A DNA stretch of 50,549 bases, from positions 1 to 50,549 of the forward strand of contig JAHDXT010000027.1 of assembly GCA_023384095.1 (NCBI GenBank), in the 5' to 3' direction. Positions within the stretch are counted from its first letter, which is position 1. Every line of letters starts with the position of its first letter. The DNA comes from Hyphomicrobiaceae bacterium (GTDB lineage: Bacteria > Pseudomonadota > Alphaproteobacteria > Rhizobiales > Hyphomicrobiaceae). The position numbers and the translations under genes were made by a program. Shown here one piece after another: positions 33,637 to 42,365 of the stretch. Under the pieces are notes generated by a model. That model saw only the letters and a program-made list of their open reading frames with translations, was not told the DNA's origin and made no database searches.

Positions 33637-34746
33637 TCAGCCGGGAAACTTGTAGTCGAGCAGCCGGGCGTTCATCATGCCCTGCTCGGCGATCCTGTTC
33701 CAGTTGACCAGATCGCGCCGCGCCTTGAGGAAGGATTCCACCACCTCCTTCGTCAGCGCATCTCCGCCGTCGCGCATCTCCTGGATCACCTCGCCCGAGG
33801 CATTGCCGTAGGCCTGCAGGAAGTCGTTCGGCAGCCGTTTGAGCTGCACGTTGTGGGTGCGGATCAGCGTTTCGAGCGCGCCGCCGTTGCGGGCGTTGAA
33901 CTCGGAGGTGAGCAGATTGTTCTCGTTGCGGCAGCAGGCCTCGAATGTCAACTGGATGTCCTTGGGCAGCGCCATGAACTTCTTCTTGTCGACGGTGGTC
34001 TCGGTGTGCGTGCCCGGCTCGTGCATGCCCGGCCAGTAATAGAACTTCGCGACCTTGTAGAGCCCGAGCGCCAGGTCATTGTACGGGCCCACCCATTCGG
34101 TGGCATCGAGAGCTCCCGACTGGAGGGCTGCGAAGATCTCGCCGGCGGGCAGCGACAGCGTCGTCATCCCGAGCTTGCGCAGCGCCTCGCCGCCGAGGCC
34201 CGGGATGCGCATCTTCATCCCCTTCACGGAATCGATGCCGGTGATCTCCTTGTTGAACCAGCCGGCCATCTGCACGCCGGTCGAGCCGGTATGGAAGCCC
34301 TTCAGTCCGAACTGATCGTAAATCTTGTCCCAGAGCTGCTGGCCGCCGAGGTGATTGACCCAGGCGTCGAGCTCGCTCGTCGTCATCCCGAACGGGACGG
34401 TGGAGAAGAAGTTGAGTGCCTTGCTCTTGTTCGGCCAGTAGTAGGGCGTGGCGTGCATCAGGTCTGCGGCGCCGCGGATGACGGCGTCGACGCTCTCGAA
34501 GGGCGGGACGATCTCGCCAGCCGCGTAGACCTTGATGGTCAGACGACCGTCGGTCGCCACTCCCACCGATTGCGCGAGACGCTCTGCGCCGACGCCCTGG
34601 CCGGGAAAGTTCTTGGGCCAGGTGGTCACCATGCGCCATTCGATCCTGCCCTGCGCGATGGCAGGCTTGGCTAGGGTGGCCGCGCCGGCGGCTGCGCCCG
34701 CGGTCGCTACTCCCTTGAGAAATTGCCGGCGTCTGATCTTCGACAT
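33637..34746 (-). CDS. TRAP transporter substrate-binding protein, TakP-like
   Basis: A 369-residue periplasmic receptor of the DctP family. The N-terminus SKIRRRQFLKGVATAGAAAG is a twin-arginine (Tat) signal (RRRQFLKG) ending near AIAQ. RMVTTWPKNFPGQGVGAERLAQ, YAAGEIVPPFESVDAV, TPYYWPNKSKALNFFSTVPFGM, STGVQMAGWFNKEI, GMKMRIPGLGGEALRKLG and DATEWVGPYNDLALG (each cited in part) match the TakP alpha-keto acid-binding group. It is encoded convergently to its presumed permease genes rather than in one operon with them. Substrates are probably 2-oxo acids or related carboxylates. Its 5' side is the 412-base gap to the next gene. Confidence 0.92.
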   Translation of the reverse strand: MSKIRRRQFLKGVATAGAAAGAATLAKPAIAQGRIEWRMVTTWPKNFPGQGVGAERLAQSVGVATDGRLTIKVYAAGEIVPPFESVDAVIRGAADLMHATPYYWPNKSKALNFFSTVPFGMTTSELDAWVNHLGGQQLWDKIYDQFGLKGFHTGSTGVQMAGWFNKEITGIDSVKGMKMRIPGLGGEALRKLGMTTLSLPAGEIFAALQSGALDATEWVGPYNDLALGLYKVAKFYYWPGMHEPGTHTETTVDKKKFMALPKDIQLTFEACCRNENNLLTSEFNARNGGALETLIRTHNVQLKRLPNDFLQAYGNASGEVIQEMRDGGDALTKEVVESFLKARRDLVNWNRIAEQGMMNARLLDYKFPG

Positions 34747-35158
34747 CGCTTCTGCTCCCTGGGCTGGCCCACTCGTGGCAAGTTGTTATCGGCTGCTGCG
34801 AGCCGCGCGCGAGTATGAGTTCGCCGCAGACGTTACGCAACTCGCCAACGTGCCCCACCCCTGCCGCCAGGAGCCTCTTGGGCGAGGACCAGAAGATCTC
34901 GTGCGAGGGTCTGCCGGCTGCACGCCTGATGCAGGCCCGGGCTGCATCGGCAGCATGCGCGCACCAGTTGCCCTTGACGTTCCGGACCGGTTAACTATCT
35001 GCAGGGAACAGCGGAAATCACGAGATTATTTTGCGCTGCAATATTCAGAGAGCCATAACGGCCGAGAAACGCCGCCGTCGTTGCAGTTTTCCCTTAGCTG
35101 CACGGCAGCATGACGGAGGCGGCGGGGCGGGAGAAACGCAGTTCAATGGGAGAAGTCT
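34747..35158. other. Intergenic region between divergent genes
   Basis: A 412-base gap between the receptor gene (-) and the 68-residue protein gene (+). It is less GC-rich towards its right end (around 35020-35060) and probably holds both promoters. Apart from the possible promoter at 34974-35001 I see no gene, repeat or RNA. Confidence 0.6.
34974..35001 (+). promoter_or_regulatory. Possible sigma70-like promoter
   Basis: TTGACG (34974-34979) and TATCTG (34996-35001) are separated by 16 bases, about 155 bases upstream of the 35159 gene. The -35 match is good and the -10 match is weak. Confidence 0.28.
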
Positions 35159-35365
35159 ATGGGCAGACGTGCAGAAAAGCTTCCAAACGATTGCGTTGAA
35201 TTTCTAGCTGAGCTCGACGACTACGACGACCTGCGCGACGTTTACGCGCGGGTGCAGGACCGGATCCGCGCGTACTCGGCTGCCGGCCGGCCGGTGCCGG
35301 AGGCGCTGCGCCGTTGCGAGCGTGATCTGATGACGGAGTTCATGGCTCAGTCGCAGGGCCGGTAG
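35159..35365 (+). CDS. Small conserved helical protein of unknown function
   Basis: A 68-residue soluble protein (KLPNDCVEFLAELDDYDDL, VQDRIRAYSAAGRPVPEAL, ending MAQSQGR). Small proteins with this LPxDCxxFLAELxxYxxL...RI..Y..AG..VP layout occur in many alphaproteobacteria and have no known function, as far as I recall. ATG 35159 has a good GGGAGAAG Shine-Dalgarno. It stands alone between two divergent or convergent transcription units and is followed by a strong terminator hairpin at 35468. Confidence 0.75.
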   Translation: MGRRAEKLPNDCVEFLAELDDYDDLRDVYARVQDRIRAYSAAGRPVPEALRRCERDLMTEFMAQSQGR

Positions 35366-35427
35366 TGCGGACCGCCGCCCGCATGCCCGCGAGCGGCGGC
35401 GACAAGGACAGCGGAACAGCGAGCAGG

Positions 35428-35468
35428 CAGTAGCGAATAGGGCTGCTCGCCATTCGCGACTCGCTCGA
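35428..35468. repeat. Degenerate CGAATAG/CCATTCG repeat remnant
   Basis: TAGCGAATAGGG followed by CGCCATTCGCGACTCGCTCG, the same motif as the arrays around the four-helix-bundle gene, in both orientations. A similar fragment, ACTCGCCATTCGCTAATTCC, occurs at about 31097-31116. Confidence 0.5.
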
Positions 35469-35504
35469 AAGGGGATGCGGCCGGCCGGCCGCATCCCCTT
35501 TTTC
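35468..35504 (+). terminator. Rho-independent terminator
   Basis: A perfect long hairpin, AAAGGGGATGCGGCC-GGCC-GGCCGCATCCCCTTT, is followed by T residues on the plus strand. It ends the plus-strand unit with the 68-residue gene and can also serve the substrate-binding protein gene that ends at 35530 on the minus strand. Confidence 0.85.
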
Positions 35505-35529
35505 AAGCTTTCGACTGCTCGTAGCCGGC

Positions 35530-36645
35530 TTACATCTGCTCGTAGCTGATCTTGCCGTCCGGCATCTTCTTCCAGACGTACATCGTGTAGTCGGCGTCCG
35601 TGCGGTCGCCCTTCTTGTCGAAGCTGATGTTGCCGAGAACCGTCTTGAACGCCGTGCCCGAGTGGGTCGCCTGGGCGACCTTCTTGGGATCCAGCGATTT
35701 CGCCTGTGCCGCCGACTGCGCGATGATCTGCATGGAGGCATAAGCATAAAGCGTGTAGGCCTCGGGTTTGAAGTTCTTGGCGAGGAACTTCTTCACCACC
35801 TCGGCCGCCTCGGGCTTCCTCTGCGGGTCGGGCGCGAACGTCATGAGCGTGCCGATGACGCCGGGGCCGGCAATGGCCGCGAACTCGTCTGTGACGATGC
35901 CGTCGCCCGACATCATGACCGCGTTGACGCCCTGGTCGCGCATCTGGCGCAGAATGAGGCCGCCCTCGGTGTGCAGCCCGCCCCAGTAGACCACATCGGC
36001 TCCGGCCGCCTTGATCTTGGAGACGAGGGCCGTGAAGTCCTTCTCGCCCGTGTTGACACCCTCGTAGAGGACTTCCTTCACGCCGGCCGCATTGATCGCC
36101 TTCTTGGTCTCGTCGGCGAGACCCTTGCCGTACGTGGTCTTGTCGTGGACGACGGCAACCTTCTTGCCTTTCAGGCTGCCGGAGATGTGCTTGCCCGCCA
36201 CTGCGCCCTGCTGGTCGTCACGACCGCAGACGCGGGTGACATTCCAGAGGCCGCGCTCCGTCACCTTCGGGTTGGTTGCCGCGGGGGTGATCATATAGAG
36301 CCCGTTCTCGGCATAGACTTCGGACGCCGGCATCGTCACGCCGGAGTTGAAGTGGCCGATCACGAACTTAACGCCGTCGCCGACGAACTTGTTCGCCACC
36401 GAGACGCCCTGCTTGGGATCCGACACGTCGTCGCCGAAGACCACTTCGATCTTCTGGCCGTTGATGCCGCCGGCAGCGTTGATGTCCGCGGCAGCCTGCT
36501 CGGCTCCGTTCTTCATCTGCGCGCCGAAAGCCGCATTCGGCCCGGTCAGCGGGCCTCCGACGCCGATCTTGATCTGACCGTTCGCCGTACCGGCGAGCGC
36601 AACGCTCGCTGCCAGCGCCAACCCCGACAACCAGACTTTCCTCAT
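35530..36645 (-). CDS. livK: Branched-chain amino acid-type ABC transporter substrate-binding protein
   Basis: A 371-residue periplasmic binding protein of the Leu/Ile/Val (peripla_BP_6) type. A Sec signal peptide (MRKVWLSGLALAASVALAGTANG) precedes QIKIGVGGPLTGPNAAFGAQMKNGAE, cited by GVGGPLTGPNA. GHFNSGVTMPASEVYAENGL and GRDDQQGAVAGKHI are typical. ATG 36645 has AGGGAG nine bases upstream. It lies 133 bases after the DUF6867-like gene, at the end of the liv operon, with a hairpin terminator beyond. It captures amino acids or a related amide/aromatic compound for the LivHMGF complex. Confidence 0.92.
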   Translation of the reverse strand: MRKVWLSGLALAASVALAGTANGQIKIGVGGPLTGPNAAFGAQMKNGAEQAAADINAAGGINGQKIEVVFGDDVSDPKQGVSVANKFVGDGVKFVIGHFNSGVTMPASEVYAENGLYMITPAATNPKVTERGLWNVTRVCGRDDQQGAVAGKHISGSLKGKKVAVVHDKTTYGKGLADETKKAINAAGVKEVLYEGVNTGEKDFTALVSKIKAAGADVVYWGGLHTEGGLILRQMRDQGVNAVMMSGDGIVTDEFAAIAGPGVIGTLMTFAPDPQRKPEAAEVVKKFLAKNFKPEAYTLYAYASMQIIAQSAAQAKSLDPKKVAQATHSGTAFKTVLGNISFDKKGDRTDADYTMYVWKKMPDGKISYEQM

Positions 36646-36778
36646 TGAATATCTCCCTACTGACGGACCCACTTCCGCTCTGAACCCGGAGTGTCGCTCG
36701 CACCCCATCGGGCGTGGCATCCTGCGCCCGAATATCCTCCGAAACCGGGCGGAAGTCACCCGGAATCGGAAACTCTGC

Positions 36779-37150
36779 TCAGTCCGGGCCGGTCGGCTTC
36801 CGGCGCCACCCGAAAGGACCGGCCGGCGTGAAAAGCCAGGCGTATTGCGTCGATATCTGGAGCGCCCGCATCCGCCTGTAGCCGATGAGCGCCGCAGCCA
36901 GCAGGACGAGGTAATCGACCAGCCAGTTCTGGACCGGCAGCAGCGGCTCCTCCCAAAGTGCGTAGTGCAGGAAGCGGACAGTTGCGGTCAGCAGCAGCAC
37001 GTATCCGGGCAACTGCCAGAACGGCCGCCAGGTCTGGGCGATGGCCTTGCCGGTCACCCACGCCGCGGAGCCACCGAGAATGACGGTGAGCAGGATGAAC
37101 ACCCACGTGCCGTTCTCGCTCGAGACATAAAGCCACTCGGGCATCGGCAA
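36779..37150 (-). CDS. DUF6867-like small membrane protein in liv operon
   Basis: A 123-residue protein with three hydrophobic helices (TWVFILLTVILGGSAAWVTG, LPGYVLLLTATVRFLHYALW and WLVDYLVLLAAALIGYRRM, each about 20 residues). Proteins of this type follow livF in many Hyphomicrobiales liv operons and are annotated, from memory, as DUF6867. The ATG at 37150 is seven bases after the livF stop. It may help the ABC transporter but has no known function. The conserved RxxRxxQIxTQYAWLF tail after the last helix is a good marker. Confidence 0.75.
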   Translation of the reverse strand: MPMPEWLYVSSENGTWVFILLTVILGGSAAWVTGKAIAQTWRPFWQLPGYVLLLTATVRFLHYALWEEPLLPVQNWLVDYLVLLAAALIGYRRMRALQISTQYAWLFTPAGPFGWRRKPTGPD

Positions 37151-37157
37151 AGCCTCC

Positions 37158-37879
<722 letters not shown>

Positions 37880-37883
<4 letters not shown>

Positions 37884-38791
37884 ATCCCCACCTCCGCCTC
37901 GGCCTGCTGCACCTCTTCGTCCTCGACGCCCAGATAGGCGGCGATCACCTTGGGGTCGTTGCGGATCTCGGCCGGCGGCCCGTCGGCGATCTTGGTGCCG
38001 TACTCCAGGACGACGACGTGATCCGAGATCTCCATCACGACGCTCATGTCGTGCTCGATGAGCAGGATCGAGGTCTTGTCCTCGTCCCGGATCGCACGCA
38101 GCAGCGAGTTGAGCTGCGCCGACTCGCGCGGGTTGAGGCCGGCTGCCGGCTCGTCGAGGCACAACAGCACCGGGTCCGTGCACATGGCGCGCGCGATCTC
38201 CAGCCGGCGCTGATCGCCATAAGGAAGCTCGCCCGCGGAATCGTCGGCGCGGTCGACGATGTCGATCCTCTCGAGCCAATGGGCCGCCCGCTCGACCGCG
38301 GCGCGCTCCGCCGCCACGTAGCTGCCAGAGCCGAACAGCCCGAGCAAGGAGAAGCCGGAGGCGCGCATCAGCGGGTTGTGCTGGGCGACGATCAGGTTCT
38401 CCAGCACGGTCATGCCCGAGAACAGCCGGATGTTCTGGAACGTGCGGGCGATGCGCGCCTTGGCCGCGATCTGGAAATCCGGCATGCGCTCCAGCAGGAA
38501 CAGCCCGCCGCCGTCGTGAGTGGCCCAGCGCTCGCCGGTGCCGGTCAGCGCGTCGATGCGGTCGAGCGTGGCGGGAACGGGGAACGCCAGCGCAATGCGT
38601 CCGCAGCTCGGCTTGTAGAAGCCGGTGATGCAGTTGAAGACCGTGGTCTTGCCGGCGCCATTGGGGCCGATGAGGGCGGTGATGTCGCCGCGCCTGGCGA
38701 CGAAGGACAGATCGTTGACCGCGACGAGCCCGCCGAACCGCATGGTCAGCTTGTCGACCGTCAGCAGCGGGTCGGCTCGCCCGTCCGTCAT
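37880..38791 (-). CDS. livG: ABC transporter ATP-binding protein LivG
   Basis: A 303-residue ATPase. Walker A is GPNGAGKTT (42-50), followed by IARTFQNIRLFSGMTVLENLIVAQH (LivG Q-loop, cited by ARTFQNIRLF), the ABC signature LPYGDQRRLEIARAM and Walker B LLCLDEPAAGLNP. About 45 residues are inserted between Walker A and the Q-loop (around 65-110, including GERWATHDGGGLFLLERM), which makes it longer than the usual 255 residues; this occurs in alphaproteobacterial LivG. It overlaps livM by four bases and livF by four. Confidence 0.95.
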
Positions 38792-40161
38792 CCGTGTCCC
38801 TCCTTGACGTGCTCGACCGACACAGTCTTGCGGCGTTTGAGGAAGACCGAGGGCTCGCGGGTGGAGATGAGGCCACGCGGCTTCCAGATCATCACGATGA
38901 CCATCGCCAGACCGAACAGCAGCATGCGGTACTGAGTGGGATCGAAGTCCGGCCCGAACACCGTCTTGAGCCAGTCCAGCTCGCGCAGGATCTCGGTGCC
39001 ACCGATCATGACCACGGCGGCGAGGGCGACGCCGAACTGGCTGCCCATGCCGCCGAGCACGACGATGGCGACGATGACGGCGCTTTCCATGAACACGAAG
39101 GATTCAGGCGAGATGAACCCCTGCCGGGCGGAGAAGAAGGCGCCTGCGAAGCCGCCGAACATGGCGCCGGTCGCGAACGCCGTGAGCTTCGTCGAGACGG
39201 TGTTTATGCCGAGCGCCCGGCAGGCGATCTCGTCCTCTCTCAGCGCCTCCCAGGCGCGGCCGACCGGCAGCCGCCGAAGGCGTATGGTGACGACGTTCGT
39301 CAGGAGAGCCAGGAGGAGAATGATGTAGTAGAGGAAGATGGTACGGTGCAGCGGCGTGAACTCGAGCCCGAACACGGCCGCGAAACCTGTGTCGCTGGCG
39401 TTGAACGGGATGCCGAAGAAAGTCGGGCGAGGGATGCCGGAAATGCCGGCATAGCCGCCTGTGACGTCGATCCAGTTGATCAGGATCATTCGGATGATCT
39501 CGCCGAACGCCAGCGTGACGATGGCGAGATAGTCGCCGCGCAGGCGCAGCACGGGAAAGCCCAGCAGGATGCCCCAGAACGCCGCGAGAATGCCGGCGAG
39601 CGGCAGGACCATCCAGAACGACAGACCGAACGTCGTCGCCAGCAGCGCCGCGGAGTAGGCGCCGACGGCATAGAATGCGACATAGCCGAGGTCGAGCAGG
39701 CCGGCGAGGCCGACGACGATGTTCAATCCCCATCCCAGCATGATGTAGATGAGGATCTGGATGCCGAAGTTGTCGATCCACTTGACCGAGCCCGCGGCGC
39801 CCGTGAACTCGATCGCGAGGAACGGATAGGCGGCGAGCAGGCCCAGACCCAGGATCCCGAGCACGTTCGAGGTCCTGTCGGAGATGGTGAAGCGTCGCGC
39901 CCGCTTCTTGAGCTTCTCACGCCGCACCGGCGCGACGGCCAGGAGAAAGCGCACGGCGAATGCTGCGCCGACGAGTGCCGCGACCAGGTTCCAGCGCGGC
40001 TCGAGCACCAGCCTGTTGCTGATGTCGGTATCCGTCCTGAAGGCGATGATCGGGAAGCAGAGCCCGAAGGTGACGAGCGCCGCGAACGCCGCTTTCTTGA
40101 CAGCCGCCCCCCAGGCGATCGCCGGGCTCGCGGCACTGCGCTCTTCAGCGAGGGTCGCCAT
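38788..40161 (-). CDS. livM: ABC transporter permease LivM
   Basis: A 457-residue inner-membrane permease. The LivM core (GLAGLLDLGYVAFYAVGAY, LRLRGDYLAIVTLAFGEIIRMI, the EAA-like WEALREDEIACRALGI and GGMGSQFGVALAAVVMIG) occupies residues 145-430. The N-terminal 130 residues, with about three more membrane segments and a basic KKRARRFT loop, extend beyond E. coli LivM but are normal in Hyphomicrobiales. It lies three bases after livH and overlaps livG. It forms the channel with LivH. Confidence 0.95.
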   Translation of the reverse strand: MATLAEERSAASPAIAWGAAVKKAAFAALVTFGLCFPIIAFRTDTDISNRLVLEPRWNLVAALVGAAFAVRFLLAVAPVRREKLKKRARRFTISDRTSNVLGILGLGLLAAYPFLAIEFTGAAGSVKWIDNFGIQILIYIMLGWGLNIVVGLAGLLDLGYVAFYAVGAYSAALLATTFGLSFWMVLPLAGILAAFWGILLGFPVLRLRGDYLAIVTLAFGEIIRMILINWIDVTGGYAGISGIPRPTFFGIPFNASDTGFAAVFGLEFTPLHRTIFLYYIILLLALLTNVVTIRLRRLPVGRAWEALREDEIACRALGINTVSTKLTAFATGAMFGGFAGAFFSARQGFISPESFVFMESAVIVAIVVLGGMGSQFGVALAAVVMIGGTEILRELDWLKTVFGPDFDPTQYRMLLFGLAMVIVMIWKPRGLISTREPSVFLKRRKTVSVEHVKEGHG

Positions 40162-40164
40162 GTA

Positions 40165-41079
40165 TCAGACCTTTTCCACCTCGGGACGCCCGAGAATGCC
40201 GGAGGGAAGAAAGATCAGCGTGATGGCGAGGATCGAGAACGCGGCGACATCCTTGTAGTCGATCGAGAAATATGCGGACCACAGGACCTCGATCAGGCCG
40301 ATCAGCAGCCCGCCCAGCACCGCTCCTGGCAGCGAGCCGATGCCGCCGAGCACGGCGGCCGTGAACGCCTTGATCCCTGGCACGAAGCCGTCGGCGAAGT
40401 TCACGACCCCGTAGTAGAGCAGGTACATGACGCCTGCGACCGCCGCGAGCGCCGCCCCCATGATAAACGTGATCGACACTGTGCGATCGACATCGACGCC
40501 CAGCAGCGAGGCCATCCTGCGGTCCTGCTCGCAAGCGCGCTGAGCGCGGCCGAGCGGTGTATGCTGGACGACGTACCAGAACCCCGCCAGCAGCAGGACC
40601 GTCGCCACCATGATGAGTATCTGCCGGTAGGAGATGACGACCGATCCCGCGTCCGTCTGGTAGACCAGCACCTCGTTCAGCATCGGCGGCAGCGGCTTGT
40701 TGCGCGGGCCCTGGGTGACCTGCACGAAATTCATCAGGAAAATGGACATGCCGATCGCGGAGATGAGCGGCGCCAGGCGAAAGGAGCCTCGCAACGGTCG
40801 ATAGGCGAGCCGCTCGATGGTCCAGCTCCACAGCGAGGTCAGGAACATGCCGGCAAACATCACCAGCAGCAACGAGAACAATAAAGAGCCCAAGCCGAGG
40901 ATTTGAGTCAGGATCAGATAGAAGATCAGCGCAATAAAAGTCGACATCATGAAGACGTCGCCATGCGAGAAGTTCACCATCCCGATGATTCCGAACACCA
41001 TCGTATAGCCGATCGCGATCAGGCCATAAATGGAACCGAGCGTCAGGCCATTGATGATCTGCTGCGCGAAATACTCCAC
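40165..41079 (-). CDS. livH: ABC transporter permease LivH
   Basis: A 304-residue permease beginning (GTG) EYFAQQIINGLTLGSIYGLIAIGYTMVFGIIGMVNFSHGDVFM (cited by INGLTLGSIYGLIAIGYTM and VNFSHGD), the LivH hallmark. The EAA-type loop LGRAQRACEQDRRMASLLGV and C-terminal GGIGSLPGAVLGGLLIGLIE are also present. GTG 41079 has the strong Shine-Dalgarno GGAGGGAG. It heads the liv operon; a plausible promoter lies 31-58 bases upstream. Confidence 0.95.
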   Translation of the reverse strand: MEYFAQQIINGLTLGSIYGLIAIGYTMVFGIIGMVNFSHGDVFMMSTFIALIFYLILTQILGLGSLLFSLLLVMFAGMFLTSLWSWTIERLAYRPLRGSFRLAPLISAIGMSIFLMNFVQVTQGPRNKPLPPMLNEVLVYQTDAGSVVISYRQILIMVATVLLLAGFWYVVQHTPLGRAQRACEQDRRMASLLGVDVDRTVSITFIMGAALAAVAGVMYLLYYGVVNFADGFVPGIKAFTAAVLGGIGSLPGAVLGGLLIGLIEVLWSAYFSIDYKDVAAFSILAITLIFLPSGILGRPEVEKV

Positions 41080-41109
41080 GATTGTCTCTCCCTCCGCCGA
41101 GCGCGACAG

Positions 41110-41137
41110 TTTGTATTTGCGCCGGCGCCTTAGTCAA
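41110..41137 (-). promoter_or_regulatory. Candidate sigma70 promoter of the liv operon
   Basis: On the minus strand TTGACT (41137-41132) and TACAAA (41115-41110) are separated by 16 bases and lie about 30 bases before the livH GTG and its Shine-Dalgarno. The -35 box matches five of six positions and the -10 box four of six. Confidence 0.45.
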
Positions 41138-41170
41138 AGCTTGTTTTCGTTGCTGTGTCGCAGCATGAGC

Positions 41171-42286
41171 TCATTGCAGCGCCGCATCGGCAGGCACGTA
41201 CTCGTAGCCGAGCGCCTCGGCCACCGGCTCGCAGGTCACCTTGCCATCCCAGACGTTCAGCCCGTTCTTCAGGTGCCTGTCCTCGGCGAGCGCGCGCCTC
41301 CAGCCCTTCTCTGCCAGGACGGTGACGAACGGCAGGGTAGCGTTATTGAGCGCATGGGTGGACGTCTTCGGCACGCCGCCGGGCATGTTCGCCACGCAGT
41401 AATGGATGATGCCGTCGACGACGTACGTCGGATCGTCGTGCGTGGTGGGCCGCGATGTCTCGGCGCAGCCCCCCTGATCGATGGCGACATCGACGATGAC
41501 CGATCCCGCCCGCATCATCCTGACGTGCTCGCGGGTGATCAGCTTCGGCGCCTCCGCCCCCGGGATCAGCACGCCGCCGATCACCAGGTCGGCGTCCCTG
41601 AGATGGCGGTCGATGGCGTCGCGCGTCGAGTAGACCGTGTTGAGGGGCCGTCCGAAATGACTCCACAGCCGGCGCAGCACGTCCACGCTGCGGTCGATCA
41701 CCCACACGTCGGCACCCATGCCGAGCGCGATATGGACGGCGTGCGTGCCGACGACGCCGCCGCCGAGCACGACGACCTTGGCCGGGTCTACGCCCGGCAC
41801 GCCGCCGAGCAGCACGCCATGACCGCCATGAGCCTTCTCGAGGAAGTAGGCGCCCGCCTGCACCGACATCCGCCCGGCCACCTCCGACATCGGGGCCAGC
41901 AGCGGAAGGCCACCGGCAGAGGACGTCACCGTCTCGTAGGCGATGCACACGGCGCCGCTGCGGATCAGGTCCGCCGTCTGCTCCGGATCGGGCGCCAGGT
42001 GCAGATACGTGAAGAGCACCTGGCCCGGCCGCAGCATCTGCCGCTCGACGGCCTGCGGCTCCTTCACCTTCACGATCATATCGGCGCGGCCGAATATCTC
42101 GCCGGCGCCCGCGGCGATGGAGCCGCCCGCACGCTCGTAGTCCGCGTCCTCCATGCCGATGCCGGCGCCGGCCCCCTGCTCGACGAGCACCTCGTGGCCG
42201 AGCGCGGCGAGCTCGCGCACGCTGGTCGGCGTCAATCCTACGCGGTACTCGCGAACCTTGATCTCCTTGGGTACGCCGATGAGCAT
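41171..42286 (-). CDS. ald: Alanine dehydrogenase
   Basis: A 371-residue NAD-dependent enzyme interconverting L-alanine and pyruvate plus ammonia. It starts MLIGVPKEIKVREYRVGLTP, the Ald signature with substrate-binding R15, and has KVKEPQ (K near 74), YLHLAPDP, the NAD-site VVLGGGVVGTHAVHIALGMGADV (cited by GGGVVGTHA) and NMPGGVPKTST near the end. It is upstream of the liv operon in the same direction, but a promoter-like sequence lies between, so it may be a separate unit. The pairing suggests amino acid uptake and catabolism. Confidence 0.96.
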   Translation of the reverse strand: MLIGVPKEIKVREYRVGLTPTSVRELAALGHEVLVEQGAGAGIGMEDADYERAGGSIAAGAGEIFGRADMIVKVKEPQAVERQMLRPGQVLFTYLHLAPDPEQTADLIRSGAVCIAYETVTSSAGGLPLLAPMSEVAGRMSVQAGAYFLEKAHGGHGVLLGGVPGVDPAKVVVLGGGVVGTHAVHIALGMGADVWVIDRSVDVLRRLWSHFGRPLNTVYSTRDAIDRHLRDADLVIGGVLIPGAEAPKLITREHVRMMRAGSVIVDVAIDQGGCAETSRPTTHDDPTYVVDGIIHYCVANMPGGVPKTSTHALNNATLPFVTVLAEKGWRRALAEDRHLKNGLNVWDGKVTCEPVAEALGYEYVPADAALQ

Positions 42287-42365
42287 TCAGGTCTCCTGTC
42301 CGGCCCAGGGCACCTAGATGATGCGCCCGGGCATTCGTCTATCGCGCGGCGCCCGGCAAATCCAC

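Noticed and set aside
38794-40884. 696-codon plus-strand open frame
   Set aside because: It runs antisense across livM and livH, is dominated by Asp/Glu/His/Arg, and has no domain resemblance.
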